DNA of 50,519 nucleotides from positions 1-50,519 of the forward strand of contig NZ_QOWE01000039.1 of assembly GCF_003334855.1 (NCBI RefSeq). The letters are read 5' to 3'. Positions within the stretch are counted from its first letter, which is position 1, and each line of letters starts with the position of its first letter. Both the position numbers and the translations under genes were made by a program. Positions 36,530-44,820 of this stretch are shown one piece after another. The stretch is from Larkinella punicea. Lineage in GTDB: Bacteria > Bacteroidota > Bacteroidia > Cytophagales > Spirosomataceae. Under the pieces are notes generated by a model that searched no databases, was not told where the DNA came from, and worked only from the letters and a program-made list of their open reading frames with translations.

Positions 36530-36865
36530 ATGTTCAATATGATGGATATGTTCGGCAAGGTAAAGGAGTTTCAGGCCCGCATGAAAGAAGCGCAGGCCAG
36601 CCTGAACACCATTACCGAATCGGGAGAATCGGGGGCCGGGATGGTTCGCGTGACCGTCAACGGGCTGAAACAAATTGTGCGGCTGAACATCGACCAGGAT
36701 TTGATCCGTCCCGACGACCGGGAGATGTTGCAGGATCTGGTTGTGGCGGCCACCAACAAGGCTCTCGAAAACGTGGAACCGAAAATCAAGGCGCATCTTC
36801 AGAAAGCGACCGAGGGGTTGTTGCCCAATATTCCCGGTTTCGACCTGGGCAACCTGATGTCGTAA
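36530..36865 (+). CDS. YbaB/EbfC nucleoid-associated protein (111 aa)
   Basis: A small DNA-binding dimer that compacts or organises the chromosome. It has the family order: an N-terminal amphipathic helix (KVKEFQARMKEAQASL), then beta strands with GAGMVRVTVNGLKQIVRLNI, and a C-terminal helix (LQDLVVAATNKALENVEPKI). The length is normal. The glycosyltransferase gene starts 4 nt after its stop, so the two are probably co-transcribed. Confidence 0.92.
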   Translation: MFNMMDMFGKVKEFQARMKEAQASLNTITESGESGAGMVRVTVNGLKQIVRLNIDQDLIRPDDREMLQDLVVAATNKALENVEPKIKAHLQKATEGLLPNIPGFDLGNLMS

Positions 36866-36868
36866 GGA

Positions 36869-37900
36869 ATGGACGAGGTTGCCATCGTGATTCTGAATTA
36901 CAACGGAAAATCCTTTCTTGAGCAGTTTTTGCCTTCCGTTCTGACGCACTCGGAAGATTGCCCGGTTTACGTTGCCGATAACCATTCTACCGACGATTCG
37001 CTGGCGTTGCTGGAGGGGAAATTTCCGTCCGTCCACCTGATCCGTCTGGCGGCCAATTTCGGGTATGCGGGTGGATACAACGTGGCGTTGACGCAGATCG
37101 ACGCCACCTACCTTCTTTTGCTCAATTCCGACGTAGAAGTCAGTTCGGGCTGGCTGGCACCACTCGTGCAACGGATGAAAGCCAACCCCCGGATTGCGGC
37201 CTGTCAGCCCAAAATCCGGGCCTTCAAAAAACCGCATTTGTTTGAATACGCGGGTGGTGCCGGGGGCTACATCGATTACCTGGGGTATCCGTTTTGCCGG
37301 GGTCGCGTATTCGATACGGTCGAAGAAGACCGGCAGCAGTATGACGATGCGCGTGAAATTTTCTGGGCAACGGGCGCGTGTCTGCTCGTTCGGTCGGATG
37401 TTTTCTTTCGGTTGGGAGGGTTTGATCCCCGTTTTTTTGCCCACATGGAAGAGATCGACTGGTGCTGGCGGGCTAAAAATGCCGGTTACCAGATTTGGTA
37501 TTGCCCCGAATCCACGGTGTATCACGTCGGGGGCGGAACCCTTCACAAATCCAATCCGCGCAAGACGTTTCTGAATTATCGCAATAGCCTGGCAATGCTT
37601 TACAAGAATTTGCCGACGGGTCACGTCTTTCTCAACATTCTGATCCGTCTGATTTTAGACGGTATATCCGGGGTGAGGCTTTTGCTGGCTGGGAACTGGA
37701 GGGATACACTGGCGATTTTGCAGGCTCACTTCACCTTTTACAGTTGGCTGCCCTACCTGCGGAAGCAACGGAATGCGCTGGCCGATCTGCGCAACAACCG
37801 GATTACCCACCCGCAGATTTATCCGCACAGCATCATCTGGCAGTATTTTGTAAAAGGCCGGAAAACCTTTCGGGAACTGTTGGGAGGGAAAGAATACTAA
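36869..37900 (+). CDS. Family 2 (rhamnosyltransferase-like) glycosyltransferase (343 aa)
   Basis: A GT-A fold transferase using a nucleotide-sugar donor. It has the N-terminal strand VAIVILNYNGKSFLEQFLP, the DNHSTDDS and LLLNSDVEV (DxD-like) donor-site motifs, and the acceptor-side FFAHMEEIDWCWRAKNAGY with an ED/EID base region. The C-terminus (about 245-290) is hydrophobic and may sit on the membrane. It probably builds surface polysaccharide or lipopolysaccharide. It follows ybaB by 4 nt. Confidence 0.9.
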   Translation: MDEVAIVILNYNGKSFLEQFLPSVLTHSEDCPVYVADNHSTDDSLALLEGKFPSVHLIRLAANFGYAGGYNVALTQIDATYLLLLNSDVEVSSGWLAPLVQRMKANPRIAACQPKIRAFKKPHLFEYAGGAGGYIDYLGYPFCRGRVFDTVEEDRQQYDDAREIFWATGACLLVRSDVFFRLGGFDPRFFAHMEEIDWCWRAKNAGYQIWYCPESTVYHVGGGTLHKSNPRKTFLNYRNSLAMLYKNLPTGHVFLNILIRLILDGISGVRLLLAGNWRDTLAILQAHFTFYSWLPYLRKQRNALADLRNNRITHPQIYPHSIIWQYFVKGRKTFRELLGGKEY

Positions 37901-37963
37901 CGAATAAGGCAGGTAAGGCTGGGGGTATCGCTTCTCTTTCTTCCAACCTCTTTTTTCTGCGTA

Positions 37964-38185
37964 TTATAACTCCCAGATGGTCGGGTGATTATGCCGCCGG
38001 AGGTGTTTGCTCATTTCCATCCAGAAGGCCATAATCAGATACAGCACAACGGGCGATCCCAGCGTGAGACACGAGGTGTAGATAAAATAGAGACGAATGC
38101 TACTGGCCGAAATGTTCATCATCTCGCCTAGTTTGGTGCACACGCCAAATGCCTGACTTTCGACGAAATACCTGAGTTTATTCAT
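37964..38185 (-). CDS. PspC-domain small membrane protein (73 aa)
   Basis: An N-terminal segment (YFVESQAFGVCTKLGEMMNIS) and a single TM region (YFIYTSCLTLGSPVVLYLIMAF) match the PspC fold, which in other bacteria takes part in envelope-stress responses. On the minus strand a -7 TATCTTTG lies at 38278-38271 with TTG about 17-20 nt upstream, a fair promoter match. It stands alone between two plus-strand genes. Confidence 0.75.
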   Translation of the reverse strand: MNKLRYFVESQAFGVCTKLGEMMNISASSIRLYFIYTSCLTLGSPVVLYLIMAFWMEMSKHLRRHNHPTIWEL

Positions 38186-38607
38186 AGTAGTAACGCTCCT
38201 GATAATCAGTTCTTAGCCATAAAGAGAAAAGGACGTCTGTCAAACCCGCTTCACAGCTTGCTTCGTTTACCAAAGATACACGGAACCAACTGGATCAACA
38301 ATTGCAGTAACGAATTGTTTGTGCGACTTATTTAGCGGTAATCCTATTTCGTACAATTATCTCTTTAAATAAGGCAATTAAAATCGAAAAAAATTGTTTA
38401 AAAATTCGTAACAAATTTTGTTACTTTGTGTTTACTAAGGCGTTGTCTTATAAAAGTTAAGATTTTTTTGCTATTCAACAAAGTCAATGCATAGACGGTG
38501 TGTTCCATCCGTATCGCCCATTTCGTGTGTTAACCTGGAACCTGTTTGAAGACTTTTGTTAAGAATACTCCAGTCAGTAATGTTTTATTTTTAATTTTTT
38601 AAGTTTT
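38186..38607. other. Long intergenic region upstream of the cold-shock gene
   Basis: It holds the PspC promoter (38271-38301) and an AT-rich tract. TTACTTTG at 38421-38428 is one base off TAnnTTTG, though its TTG at 38394 is 24 nt away. If used, the cold-shock mRNA would have a leader of about 175 nt, in line with the long temperature-sensing leaders known for cspA-type mRNAs. No ORF is seen. Confidence 0.4.
38271..38301 (-). promoter_or_regulatory. Promoter of the PspC-domain gene
   Basis: On the minus strand TTGTTG is followed, after 17-20 nt, by TATCTTTG (38278-38271), an exact -7 consensus. Confidence 0.5.
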
Positions 38608-38814
38608 ATGCAAACAGGTGTTGTCAAATTTTTCAACGAGAGCAAAGGCTACGGGTTCATCGTCGAAGATGATACGAACCGTGACATTTTCGTACACATT
38701 ACTGGCCTGAATGGTACCACCATTCGGGAAACAGACCGGGTCTCTTTCGAGGTAATCGAAGGGAAAAAAGGCCTTAATGCTGTGAAGGTTAAAAAAATTG
38801 AAGGAGCCTATTGA
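38608..38814 (+). CDS. Cold-shock (CspA-family) RNA/DNA-binding protein (68 aa)
   Basis: A five-strand OB-fold with RNP1-like KGYGFIVED and RNP2-like DIFVHI, the nucleic-acid-binding motifs of the family. It acts as an RNA chaperone in the cytoplasm. The length is typical. A terminator follows at 38837-38866. Confidence 0.95.
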   Translation: MQTGVVKFFNESKGYGFIVEDDTNRDIFVHITGLNGTTIRETDRVSFEVIEGKKGLNAVKVKKIEGAY

Positions 38815-38836
38815 GAAACCACTCCTTCACAAACAT

Positions 38837-38866
38837 AAAAACCCCGATCGTATGACCGGGGTTTTT
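38837..38866 (+). terminator. Terminator of the cold-shock gene
   Basis: AAAAACCCCG (38837-38846) and CGGGGTTTTT (38857-38866) form a 10-bp stem with a trailing T-run. Confidence 0.88.
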
Positions 38867-38877
38867 GTTGTTTTAAG

Positions 38878-38967
38878 AGAGATGTGAGAGGTTAGACAAG
38901 AGAGAAAAGACAAGATGATGGGTAATGATTTTAGTCTCTATTCTCTTGTCTAACCTCTCACATCTCT
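38878..38967. repeat. 26-bp perfect inverted repeat between convergent genes
   Basis: The arms 38878-38903 and 38942-38967 are exact reverse complements and share the GACAAGAGA core with the element at 34221-34292. The loop also contains ATTTTAGTCTC-like sequence, as in the first copy. It is a member of the same dispersed family. Confidence 0.75.
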
Positions 38968-38973
38968 TCTGTC

Positions 38974-39435
38974 TCATCCCACCGAAATAATCCGAATCGG
39001 CTTGTCGTTGAAAACCACTTCATCACCGGCTTTTGCGTGATTCAGTCGGACGCCGATGGGCGAAGCCGCCGAAACCGCAAAATAATCGGTTCGGTCCACG
39101 GTCATTTTTCCGGCGCTGATGGCAATGAAATAATTCCCCTGACTCGTCAGCACCAGACTGCCCGGCTGAACGATGGAATGGATTTTGCCCGCGTCGATAC
39201 GGGCCAGTTCCTGCTCCAGCTTCCGGGCTTCGGCCAGTTGCTGGGCGTGGCGGTCGCGCTCGATCTGCGCCATCGCCCGACCGGTTTCATATTTATCGCC
39301 TGCACTGCTTTTTGACTCTTCGTTGGCGGCCGATTGTGCGGCTTCCATCGCGGTTTTGGCCGTTTCGATGCGCTGCTCTACGTACTGGCGGCAGTGGTCA
39401 AAAAGCGTTTGCTTGAGGGTGGCGGAATCGATCAT
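38974..39435 (-). CDS. GreA/GreB-like transcript-cleavage factor family protein (153 aa)
   Basis: An N-terminal coiled coil (about 15-75, with SAGDKYETGRAMAQIERDRHAQQLAEA, the Gre-type coiled-coil tip and return helix) is followed by a small beta domain (GSLVLTSQGNYFIAIS ... PIGVRLNHAKAGDEVVFNDK) that binds RNA polymerase in Gre factors. Related phylum members are often mislabelled as 3-oxoacyl-ACP synthase. It is 13 nt downstream of lysS on the same strand, so they are probably one transcript. Confidence 0.75.
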   Translation of the reverse strand: MIDSATLKQTLFDHCRQYVEQRIETAKTAMEAAQSAANEESKSSAGDKYETGRAMAQIERDRHAQQLAEARKLEQELARIDAGKIHSIVQPGSLVLTSQGNYFIAISAGKMTVDRTDYFAVSAASPIGVRLNHAKAGDEVVFNDKPIRIISVG

Positions 39436-39448
39436 CGGCGGTTTTGAA

Positions 39449-41179
39449 TCATTGGCCCGTCCAGCTTTTCACCTGATCCAGCGTCGGCATTGTCACATCG
39501 AGCTTCAATTTTTTCCGCATCCCGCCCAGATCGTTGAAAATCTTGTTGGCATTGGCACCATTCAACTGGCTGACGTGCTGAAAACCCATCTTCTGCAAGG
39601 CCGGAATCCAGCCCGCCGGAATGCCCAGCTCTTCGTAGTCGGCATCGGTCGAAAGCTCCACTTTCTTCTCGGGACGCATTTGCGGGAAAAACAGCACATC
39701 CTGAATCGACGGCTGGTTGGTCATGATCATCGCCAGGCGGTCGATGCCCAAACCGACGCCCGCCGTGGGTGGCATGCCGTATTCGAGCGCGCGCAGAAAA
39801 TCCTCGTCCATCGCCATGGCTTCCTCATCACCGCGTTTCGCCAGCTCGAGTTGTTCCTCAAACCGGGCGCGCTGGTCGAGTGGATCGTTCAGCTCCGAAT
39901 AAGCATTGGCAATTTCTTTTCCGTTGCAAATGGCCTCAAACCGCTCCACCAGCCCCGGTTTGCTCCGGTGTTTCTTGGTCAACGGCGACATTTCGACCGG
40001 GTAATCCGTGATGAACGTCGGCTGAATCAGATTGCCTTCCACGGCCTCGCCGAACAGTTCGTCGATGAGCTTCGATTTGCCCATCGTGCTGTCGGTTTTG
40101 ATGCCCCGGCCTTCGGCCACCTGCCGCAGTTCGTCTTCGCCCATCGCCGACACATCGACGCCGGTGTATTCCTGAATGGCTTCGAACATGGTGAACCGCT
40201 TCCAGGGGCGCTGGAAATTGATGAGTTTGTCGCCCACCGGCAATTCGGTTTTTCCGTGGAGATCCAGCGCAATCTTCTCGACCATCTCTTCGATCAGATC
40301 CATCATCCAGTTGTAGTCTTTATAGGCGACATACAACTCGACCTGCGTGAACTCCGGGTTGTGAAACCGGCTCATGCCTTCGTTGCGGAAATCTTTCGCA
40401 AACTCGAATACACCGTCGTACCCACCCACGATCAACCGCTTCAGATACAGCTCGTTGGCAATCCGCAAATACAGCGTCATGTCGAGCGTATTGTGGTGCG
40501 TTCGGAAAGGTCGGGCCGCTGCGCCCCCGTGAATGGGCTGCAGAATCGGGGTTTCCACTTCCAGATAGCCGTGGTTGCTCAGAAACGTCCGGATCGAATT
40601 GACCAATTTGGTCCGCTGCACAAACGTGTGCCGCACTTCCGGGTTCACGATCATGTCGACGTACCGCTGCCGGTAGCGTTGCTCCGGGTCCGAGAAGGCG
40701 TCATACGTCTGCTTATTGCCCTGTTCATCAATAACTTCCTTGACTACCGGCAAAGGCCGCAGCGATTTGGTCAGCAGTTTGAACGCTGTCACGTGGATGG
40801 AGATTTCACCGGTTTGGGTCGTAAACACGTACCCTTGCACGCCGATGATGTCGCCGATGTCCAGCAATTTCTTGAAAACCGTATTGTAGAGCGTTTTGTC
40901 GTCGTCGGGGCAGAGGTCGTCGCGCCGGAAATACAACTGAATCCGGCCGGTGGCATCCTGCAACTCCGCGAAGGAAGCCGAACCCATGATGCGGAAACCC
41001 ATCAATCGGCCGGCAATGGAAATGCTTTTATAGTCGGTTTTGTTGCGTTCGTAGTTTTTATGAATGTCGGCCGCCGTGACGTTGACTTCGAATAATTCGG
41101 CAGGATACGGGTCAATGCCCATCCGCATCAGTTCCTCGCGCTTGTTGCGCCGGTTTATCTCCTGTTCGCTCAGTATCAT
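39449..41179 (-). CDS. lysS: Lysyl-tRNA synthetase (class II)
   Basis: It charges tRNA-Lys with lysine. An N-terminal OB-fold anticodon domain (about 50-150, SIAGRLMGFRIMGSASFAELQD) is followed by the class II catalytic domain with motif 2 FRNEGMSRFHNPEFTQVE and motif 3 GVGLGIDRLAMIMTNQ. A C-terminal extension of about 70 residues (ELGIPAGWIPALQKMGFQHV) is typical of the phylum. ATG 41179 gives a normal N-terminus (MILSEQEINRRNKREELMRM); the frame runs to 41221. The GreA-like gene follows at 13 nt. Confidence 0.93.
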   Translation of the reverse strand: MILSEQEINRRNKREELMRMGIDPYPAELFEVNVTAADIHKNYERNKTDYKSISIAGRLMGFRIMGSASFAELQDATGRIQLYFRRDDLCPDDDKTLYNTVFKKLLDIGDIIGVQGYVFTTQTGEISIHVTAFKLLTKSLRPLPVVKEVIDEQGNKQTYDAFSDPEQRYRQRYVDMIVNPEVRHTFVQRTKLVNSIRTFLSNHGYLEVETPILQPIHGGAAARPFRTHHNTLDMTLYLRIANELYLKRLIVGGYDGVFEFAKDFRNEGMSRFHNPEFTQVELYVAYKDYNWMMDLIEEMVEKIALDLHGKTELPVGDKLINFQRPWKRFTMFEAIQEYTGVDVSAMGEDELRQVAEGRGIKTDSTMGKSKLIDELFGEAVEGNLIQPTFITDYPVEMSPLTKKHRSKPGLVERFEAICNGKEIANAYSELNDPLDQRARFEEQLELAKRGDEEAMAMDEDFLRALEYGMPPTAGVGLGIDRLAMIMTNQPSIQDVLFFPQMRPEKKVELSTDADYEELGIPAGWIPALQKMGFQHVSQLNGANANKIFNDLGGMRKKLKLDVTMPTLDQVKSWTGQ

Positions 41180-41199
41180 CTTGAAATAAAAAAGATTTG

Positions 41200-41207
41200 C
41201 AAATATA
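41200..41207 (-). promoter_or_regulatory. -7 element of lysS
   Basis: CAAATATA reads TATATTTG on the minus strand, an exact TAnnTTTG match 21 nt before ATG 41179. The -33 partner is not clear. Confidence 0.45.
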
Positions 41208-41312
41208 GGAGATTGGAACACGGATTCAGCGGATTGAGCCGATTCGAACGGATTACTTTATCCGGGTTCAGAATGCATTCCCCGTAAAAATTCACCGCAC
41301 ATCCGAAAATCC

Positions 41313-41366
41313 TTGGCTGGAAATCAAAATAATTGCTATTATTGTGATATCAAAATAATATCACAA
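41313..41366 (+). promoter_or_regulatory. Promoter with overlapping 9-bp palindrome (candidate operator)
   Basis: TTG (41313-41315) lies 21 nt before TATTATTG (41337-41344), near the phylum consensus. TTGTGATAT (41342-41350) and its exact reverse complement ATATCACAA (41358-41366) overlap the -7 end and finish 6 nt before ATG 41373. A ribbon-helix-helix protein is encoded in the same operon (42325) and could bind here; that link is inference. Confidence 0.5.
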
Positions 41367-41372
41367 ACTGCC

Positions 41373-42224
41373 ATGAATGAAAAGAACCTTACTTCCCTTT
41401 CCGGCTATGTCCTGTTGCTCATAGCCCTTATTCTGCTGGGCGTCTCGGCCTACGGATTTTTTTTACGTGCGTTCTGGCTCGGTGGTCTTTCCTTCTTTGT
41501 TTCCATGATTCTCATGAGCGGACTCGCCGTGATCAATCCGAAAGAAGCCGTCGTTACCACGTTTTTTGGTGATTACACCGGAACGATGAAACAGACCGGT
41601 CTTCGGTGGGTCAATCCGCTGTATAGCAAGAAAAAAATCAGCCTGCGCGCCCGCAACCTGAATGGCCAAACGCTGAAAGTGAACGACAAAATGGGAAATC
41701 CCATCGAAATTGCTGCCGTTGTCGTCTGGCAGGTGGCCGACAGTGCCAAGGCTCTGTTTGAAGTGGATGATTACACGCTGTTTGTGCAGATTCAGTCGGA
41801 AGCGGCTGTGCGGCACCTCGCGAGCACCTGTGCCTACGACAGCATGGAAGACGAGGACGCGCCAGTTACGCTCCGCGACAGCACCGGCCAGATCAACATC
41901 CTGCTGGAACGGGAACTGAACGAACGGCTGGAACGGGCCGGTGTCGATGTGCTCGAAGCCCGGATTAGTCACCTGGCCTATGCGCCCGAAATTGCCGGAG
42001 CGATGTTGCAACGCCAGCAGGCTACGGCGGTCGTATCGGCCCGGAAGCAGATTGTGGAAGGAGCCGTCGGCATGGTTGAAATGGCCCTGGCGCGACTGGC
42101 CGAAAAAGGGGTTGTACACCTGGACGAAGAACGGAAAGCCGCCATGGTCAGCAACTTACTGGTTGTCCTGTGCGGAGAAAAATCCGTCAGCCCAGTCGTC
42201 AACGCCGGAACCTTGTACAATTAA
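41373..42224 (+). CDS. SPFH (band-7/stomatin-like) membrane protein (283 aa)
   Basis: Two N-terminal hydrophobic segments ([38 protein letters not shown]) are followed by an SPFH/PHB domain (about 50-200; [63 protein letters not shown]) and a helical C-terminus. Members form oligomers in the inner membrane and organise lipid microdomains or control proteases. ATG 41373 is preferred over 41313, which lies upstream of the palindrome and promoter. A small RHH gene follows 100 nt later. Confidence 0.85.
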   Translation: MNEKNLTSLSGYVLLLIALILLGVSAYGFFLRAFWLGGLSFFVSMILMSGLAVINPKEAVVTTFFGDYTGTMKQTGLRWVNPLYSKKKISLRARNLNGQTLKVNDKMGNPIEIAAVVVWQVADSAKALFEVDDYTLFVQIQSEAAVRHLASTCAYDSMEDEDAPVTLRDSTGQINILLERELNERLERAGVDVLEARISHLAYAPEIAGAMLQRQQATAVVSARKQIVEGAVGMVEMALARLAEKGVVHLDEERKAAMVSNLLVVLCGEKSVSPVVNAGTLYN

Positions 42225-42226
42225 AA

Positions 42227-42320
42227 ATTAAGAGTTAAAAGTTAAAAATAGGTTTCGGACTGCCAGCGGTCCGGCGGTGCCTGTTCAACTTTTAACTTTT
42301 AATTTTTAACTCTTAATTGA
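42227..42320. repeat. A/T-rich inverted repeat between the SPFH and RHH genes
   Basis: AATTAAGAGTTAAAAGTTAAAAAT-like sequence at about 42227-42251 is an imperfect reverse complement of ACTTTTAATTTTTAACTCTTAATT at about 42296-42319, around a GC-rich core. It resembles the dispersed intergenic A/T repeats seen in this phylum. Confidence 0.5.
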
Positions 42321-42324
42321 AAGA

Positions 42325-42516
42325 ATGGCTGCGGAGAAAAAAGCATTTGTGTTACGGATCAATCCCGAAACGCTGAAGGAACTCGAGCGCTGGGCGCAGG
42401 AAGAGTTCCGTAGTGTGAACGGGCAGATCGAGTATATCCTCAATGAAGCATTGAAGAAACGAAAAAAAGGTTCGAATTCCGACCCCAATCCCGACGCCGA
42501 TCCGGAGGTGGGTTAA
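42325..42516 (+). CDS. Arc-like ribbon-helix-helix protein (63 aa)
   Basis: The sequence AFVLRINPETLKELERWAQEE followed by FRSVNGQIEYILNEALKKR has the beta-strand/helix/helix layout and the R-I-N-P / S-V-N-G-Q-I-E signature of Arc/MetJ-type DNA-binding dimers. A disordered Asp/Pro-rich tail follows. It sits directly downstream of the SPFH gene and could repress that operon via the palindrome at 41342-41366. Its last 4 bases overlap the coaX stop on the other strand. Confidence 0.75.
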   Translation: MAAEKKAFVLRINPETLKELERWAQEEFRSVNGQIEYILNEALKKRKKGSNSDPNPDADPEVG

Positions 42517-43331
42517 ACCCGCAAACCCACTTCCCGAATACCGTCCAGGGTCAAATTCGGAACAATAGCCGCAAAATCAGCTTCTAAAGTTGGGATAGCG
42601 GTGGCCATGCCACCCGTGGCAATGGCGATGCAGTCGCCATTCAGTTCGGCCCGGATGCGGTTGAGGAGCGACCGGACCAATCCTTCATAGCCAAGTACTA
42701 CACCCGCCTGAATGGCATGGGCGGTGCTGGTGCCCAGCGCCGATTCAGGCATCACCAGCGGCACTTCGGGCAACTGTGCCGTGGTGGAAAACAGCGAACG
42801 CACGGCGGTTTTTAGCCCCGGTGCAATGGCGACGCCAAGCATTTGACCAGCCGCCGAAACCGTCGTGAAGGTTAGCGCCGTACCGAAATCGACGACGACG
42901 CAATTCTCCTTGTAACGAATATGAGCCGCCAGCGCATTGGCTACCAGATCGGTTCCGATGGCGTAGGGGCGCAGAATCTGGAGTGGCAAGGCGTGGTAGA
43001 TCGCCGGGCCAACCACAACCGGTTCCAGACCAAAAAGCCGGGCGAGTGTGGTTTTCAGCGTTGGGGTAAGTTCCGGCACCACGCTGCTAACGACAATCGA
43101 CTGAATTGCACTGAGCGGAATATTGGCTTCCAGAAACCACAAACGCAGCAGTCGTTCATACCGGTCGCGCTCAGCCGGAACGGCATCCGTATCGCCAAAT
43201 GGTCGGTCACTGAGGTGAAAAGCCATGGGTTCTTCGAGCAACGAACGCGTCCGCCAGACGTGTCGCCATTGCTGCTGATCGTATAAACCAAAGACGGTAT
43301 CGGAATTGCCTGCGTCGACGGCGAGGAACAT
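42513..43331 (-). CDS. coaX: Type III pantothenate kinase
   Basis: It phosphorylates pantothenate, the first step of coenzyme A synthesis, and is the potassium-dependent, feedback-insensitive type. The N-terminal FLAVDAGNSDTVFGLYD phosphate loop, GTDLVANALAAHIRY, VVDFGTALTFTTV and the C-terminal AIATGGMA are family marks. The length (272 aa) is normal. A -7 TATCTTTG lies at 43367-43360 on the minus strand, 29 nt upstream. Confidence 0.92.
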   Translation of the reverse strand: MFLAVDAGNSDTVFGLYDQQQWRHVWRTRSLLEEPMAFHLSDRPFGDTDAVPAERDRYERLLRLWFLEANIPLSAIQSIVVSSVVPELTPTLKTTLARLFGLEPVVVGPAIYHALPLQILRPYAIGTDLVANALAAHIRYKENCVVVDFGTALTFTTVSAAGQMLGVAIAPGLKTAVRSLFSTTAQLPEVPLVMPESALGTSTAHAIQAGVVLGYEGLVRSLLNRIRAELNGDCIAIATGGMATAIPTLEADFAAIVPNLTLDGIREVGLRV

Positions 43332-43359
43332 AGAGGGTATGGTATTTCAGTAGAATTTG

Positions 43360-43419
43360 CAAAGATAGCACGAAACCCCGTTCTGAAAATGAAGTGTTCG
43401 CGCAATGCTGTTATTTTTG
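43360..43419. promoter_or_regulatory. Divergent -7 elements for coaX and the serine hydrolase gene
   Basis: CAAAGATA (43360-43367; minus-strand TATCTTTG) and plus-strand TATTTTTG (43412-43419) both match TAnnTTTG exactly. The plus element lies downstream of the ATG at 43389 and so favours the start at 43461. The -33 partners are not clear. Confidence 0.45.
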
Positions 43420-43460
43420 ACACCAGATTTGCTCAACAATCGATTTTACTACGAACCGGA

Positions 43461-44690
43461 ATGACACATGGGATGAAAGGCTTCTGTTGGTTAGGGCTGC
43501 TGGGTTTGCTGGTAACGGGCTGTCGGAAAGGCGATCAGGACGTTACACCGGACAAACCCCTGACCTGGTTTGAAACGTTTGCAAAAGCCCTCGATGACTC
43601 ACTGAAAACCAAACAGATTGGCTACGGTTTTGTGATTCTGGAAAAAGGCGAGGTGCGGGCGTCGGGCCGTGGCGGTTTGAAATCCCGAACCACGGAATCG
43701 GAAGGGGAGAAGGCTTTTACGCTGGATACCAAAACGCACATCGCCAGCATGAGCAAAACCATCACGACGATGGCGTTTCTGCACCTGGCTGCGGAGAAAG
43801 GCCTGAAAACCACCGATAAAATTGCCCCTTATCTGCCACCGTCCTGGCCGAAAGGCGAGAATATCGATCAGATTACGTTCCGGGATTTGATGACGCACCG
43901 CAGCGGTATCATTGGGTTGGGCAACAATTGCGTCAATGGGGCTTTTTCCGAAAACATCTGGTTCGGGTTAAAACAACTCGTGCAGCAGGGTGTCAAAACC
44001 GCCAACCGGGGGGATTATTGTTACCAGAATGCCAATTTTGGTTTGTTTCGGGTTCTGATTCCCGGCATTTTAGGCTATTCGTTTACCGGTGAGGACAGCA
44101 TCGACGATCAGCAAACGCAGCAGCGGTATATCGACTACGTCCAGAAAAATGTGTTTGAAAAAGTCGGTCTCACCAACATCCTGGCCAACCACCCGACCGG
44201 TGATCCAACCTATACGTATGCCTACCTCAAAACGGGCATAACGGGCTGGAATCCGGGAAATTTTACCAATACCGTCGGGGCGTATGGCTGGTATATGACA
44301 CCCACCGAAGCTGGAAAATTGTTTGCCACGGTTCTGTCGACTGCCGACCAGAGCGTGCTGACAACCGCCTGGAAAGACACGCTGCTGACGTACCGGATGG
44401 GAGCTTATGCCGGTACGATTCCGGACGGAGCCATCCGCTACCATGACGGATGGTGGTATCTGAAACTGGCTCAATACCAGGGTGTCCGCACGGTCTGGAT
44501 GACGTTTCCCAACCAGGTAACGGCGGTTTTGTTTGTCAACGCGTTACACCATTCGCGCGGGAATTTTCCGAGCGACGATGGCACCGATATTGTTACGTAT
44601 CTGAGTCGTGCGTATACGCAGACCCGGCAGATGAAAGGTGGGCGGAAGTCGGCTGAAAAAGTAGTTCTGGAACACAACGAACCACATTGA
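43461..44690 (+). CDS. Serine hydrolase, beta-lactamase/class C fold, lipoprotein (409 aa)
   Basis: A lipoprotein signal (FCWLGLLGLLVTGC, lipobox LVTGC) is followed by the class C beta-lactamase/esterase fold: catalytic Ser96-x-x-Lys99 (ASMSKTITT), then Tyr188-Gln-Asn190 (YCYQNANFG). Such proteins act as peptidases or esterases on cell-wall or small-ester substrates, and most are not antibiotic-resistance enzymes. The third motif is not clear. ATG 43461 (or 43473) is chosen for the lipobox and the promoter position; the frame extends to 43389. Confidence 0.8.
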   Translation: MTHGMKGFCWLGLLGLLVTGCRKGDQDVTPDKPLTWFETFAKALDDSLKTKQIGYGFVILEKGEVRASGRGGLKSRTTESEGEKAFTLDTKTHIASMSKTITTMAFLHLAAEKGLKTTDKIAPYLPPSWPKGENIDQITFRDLMTHRSGIIGLGNNCVNGAFSENIWFGLKQLVQQGVKTANRGDYCYQNANFGLFRVLIPGILGYSFTGEDSIDDQQTQQRYIDYVQKNVFEKVGLTNILANHPTGDPTYTYAYLKTGITGWNPGNFTNTVGAYGWYMTPTEAGKLFATVLSTADQSVLTTAWKDTLLTYRMGAYAGTIPDGAIRYHDGWWYLKLAQYQGVRTVWMTFPNQVTAVLFVNALHHSRGNFPSDDGTDIVTYLSRAYTQTRQMKGGRKSAEKVVLEHNEPH

Positions 44691-44820
44691 TTCCCCCAAA
44701 AAAGGGTGGAAATTAACCCGGTTCGTTGTATCTTTACTTGTTGATTTTCAGGAGATGAGGATCGCTTTGCCGACTGAATGAACGGCACCCGGTTACCAGG
44801 TAAACAATAAATACGAATCT

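Noticed and set aside
36509-37624. 371-codon minus-strand frame
   Set aside because: It is antisense to ybaB and the glycosyltransferase, both well supported.
39173-41095. 640-codon plus-strand frame
   Set aside because: It is antisense to lysS, which has clear class II synthetase motifs.
43461-44690. Antibiotic-resistance beta-lactamase
   Set aside because: The fold is shared by many esterases and peptidases, and the lipoprotein nature and missing third motif do not support resistance.
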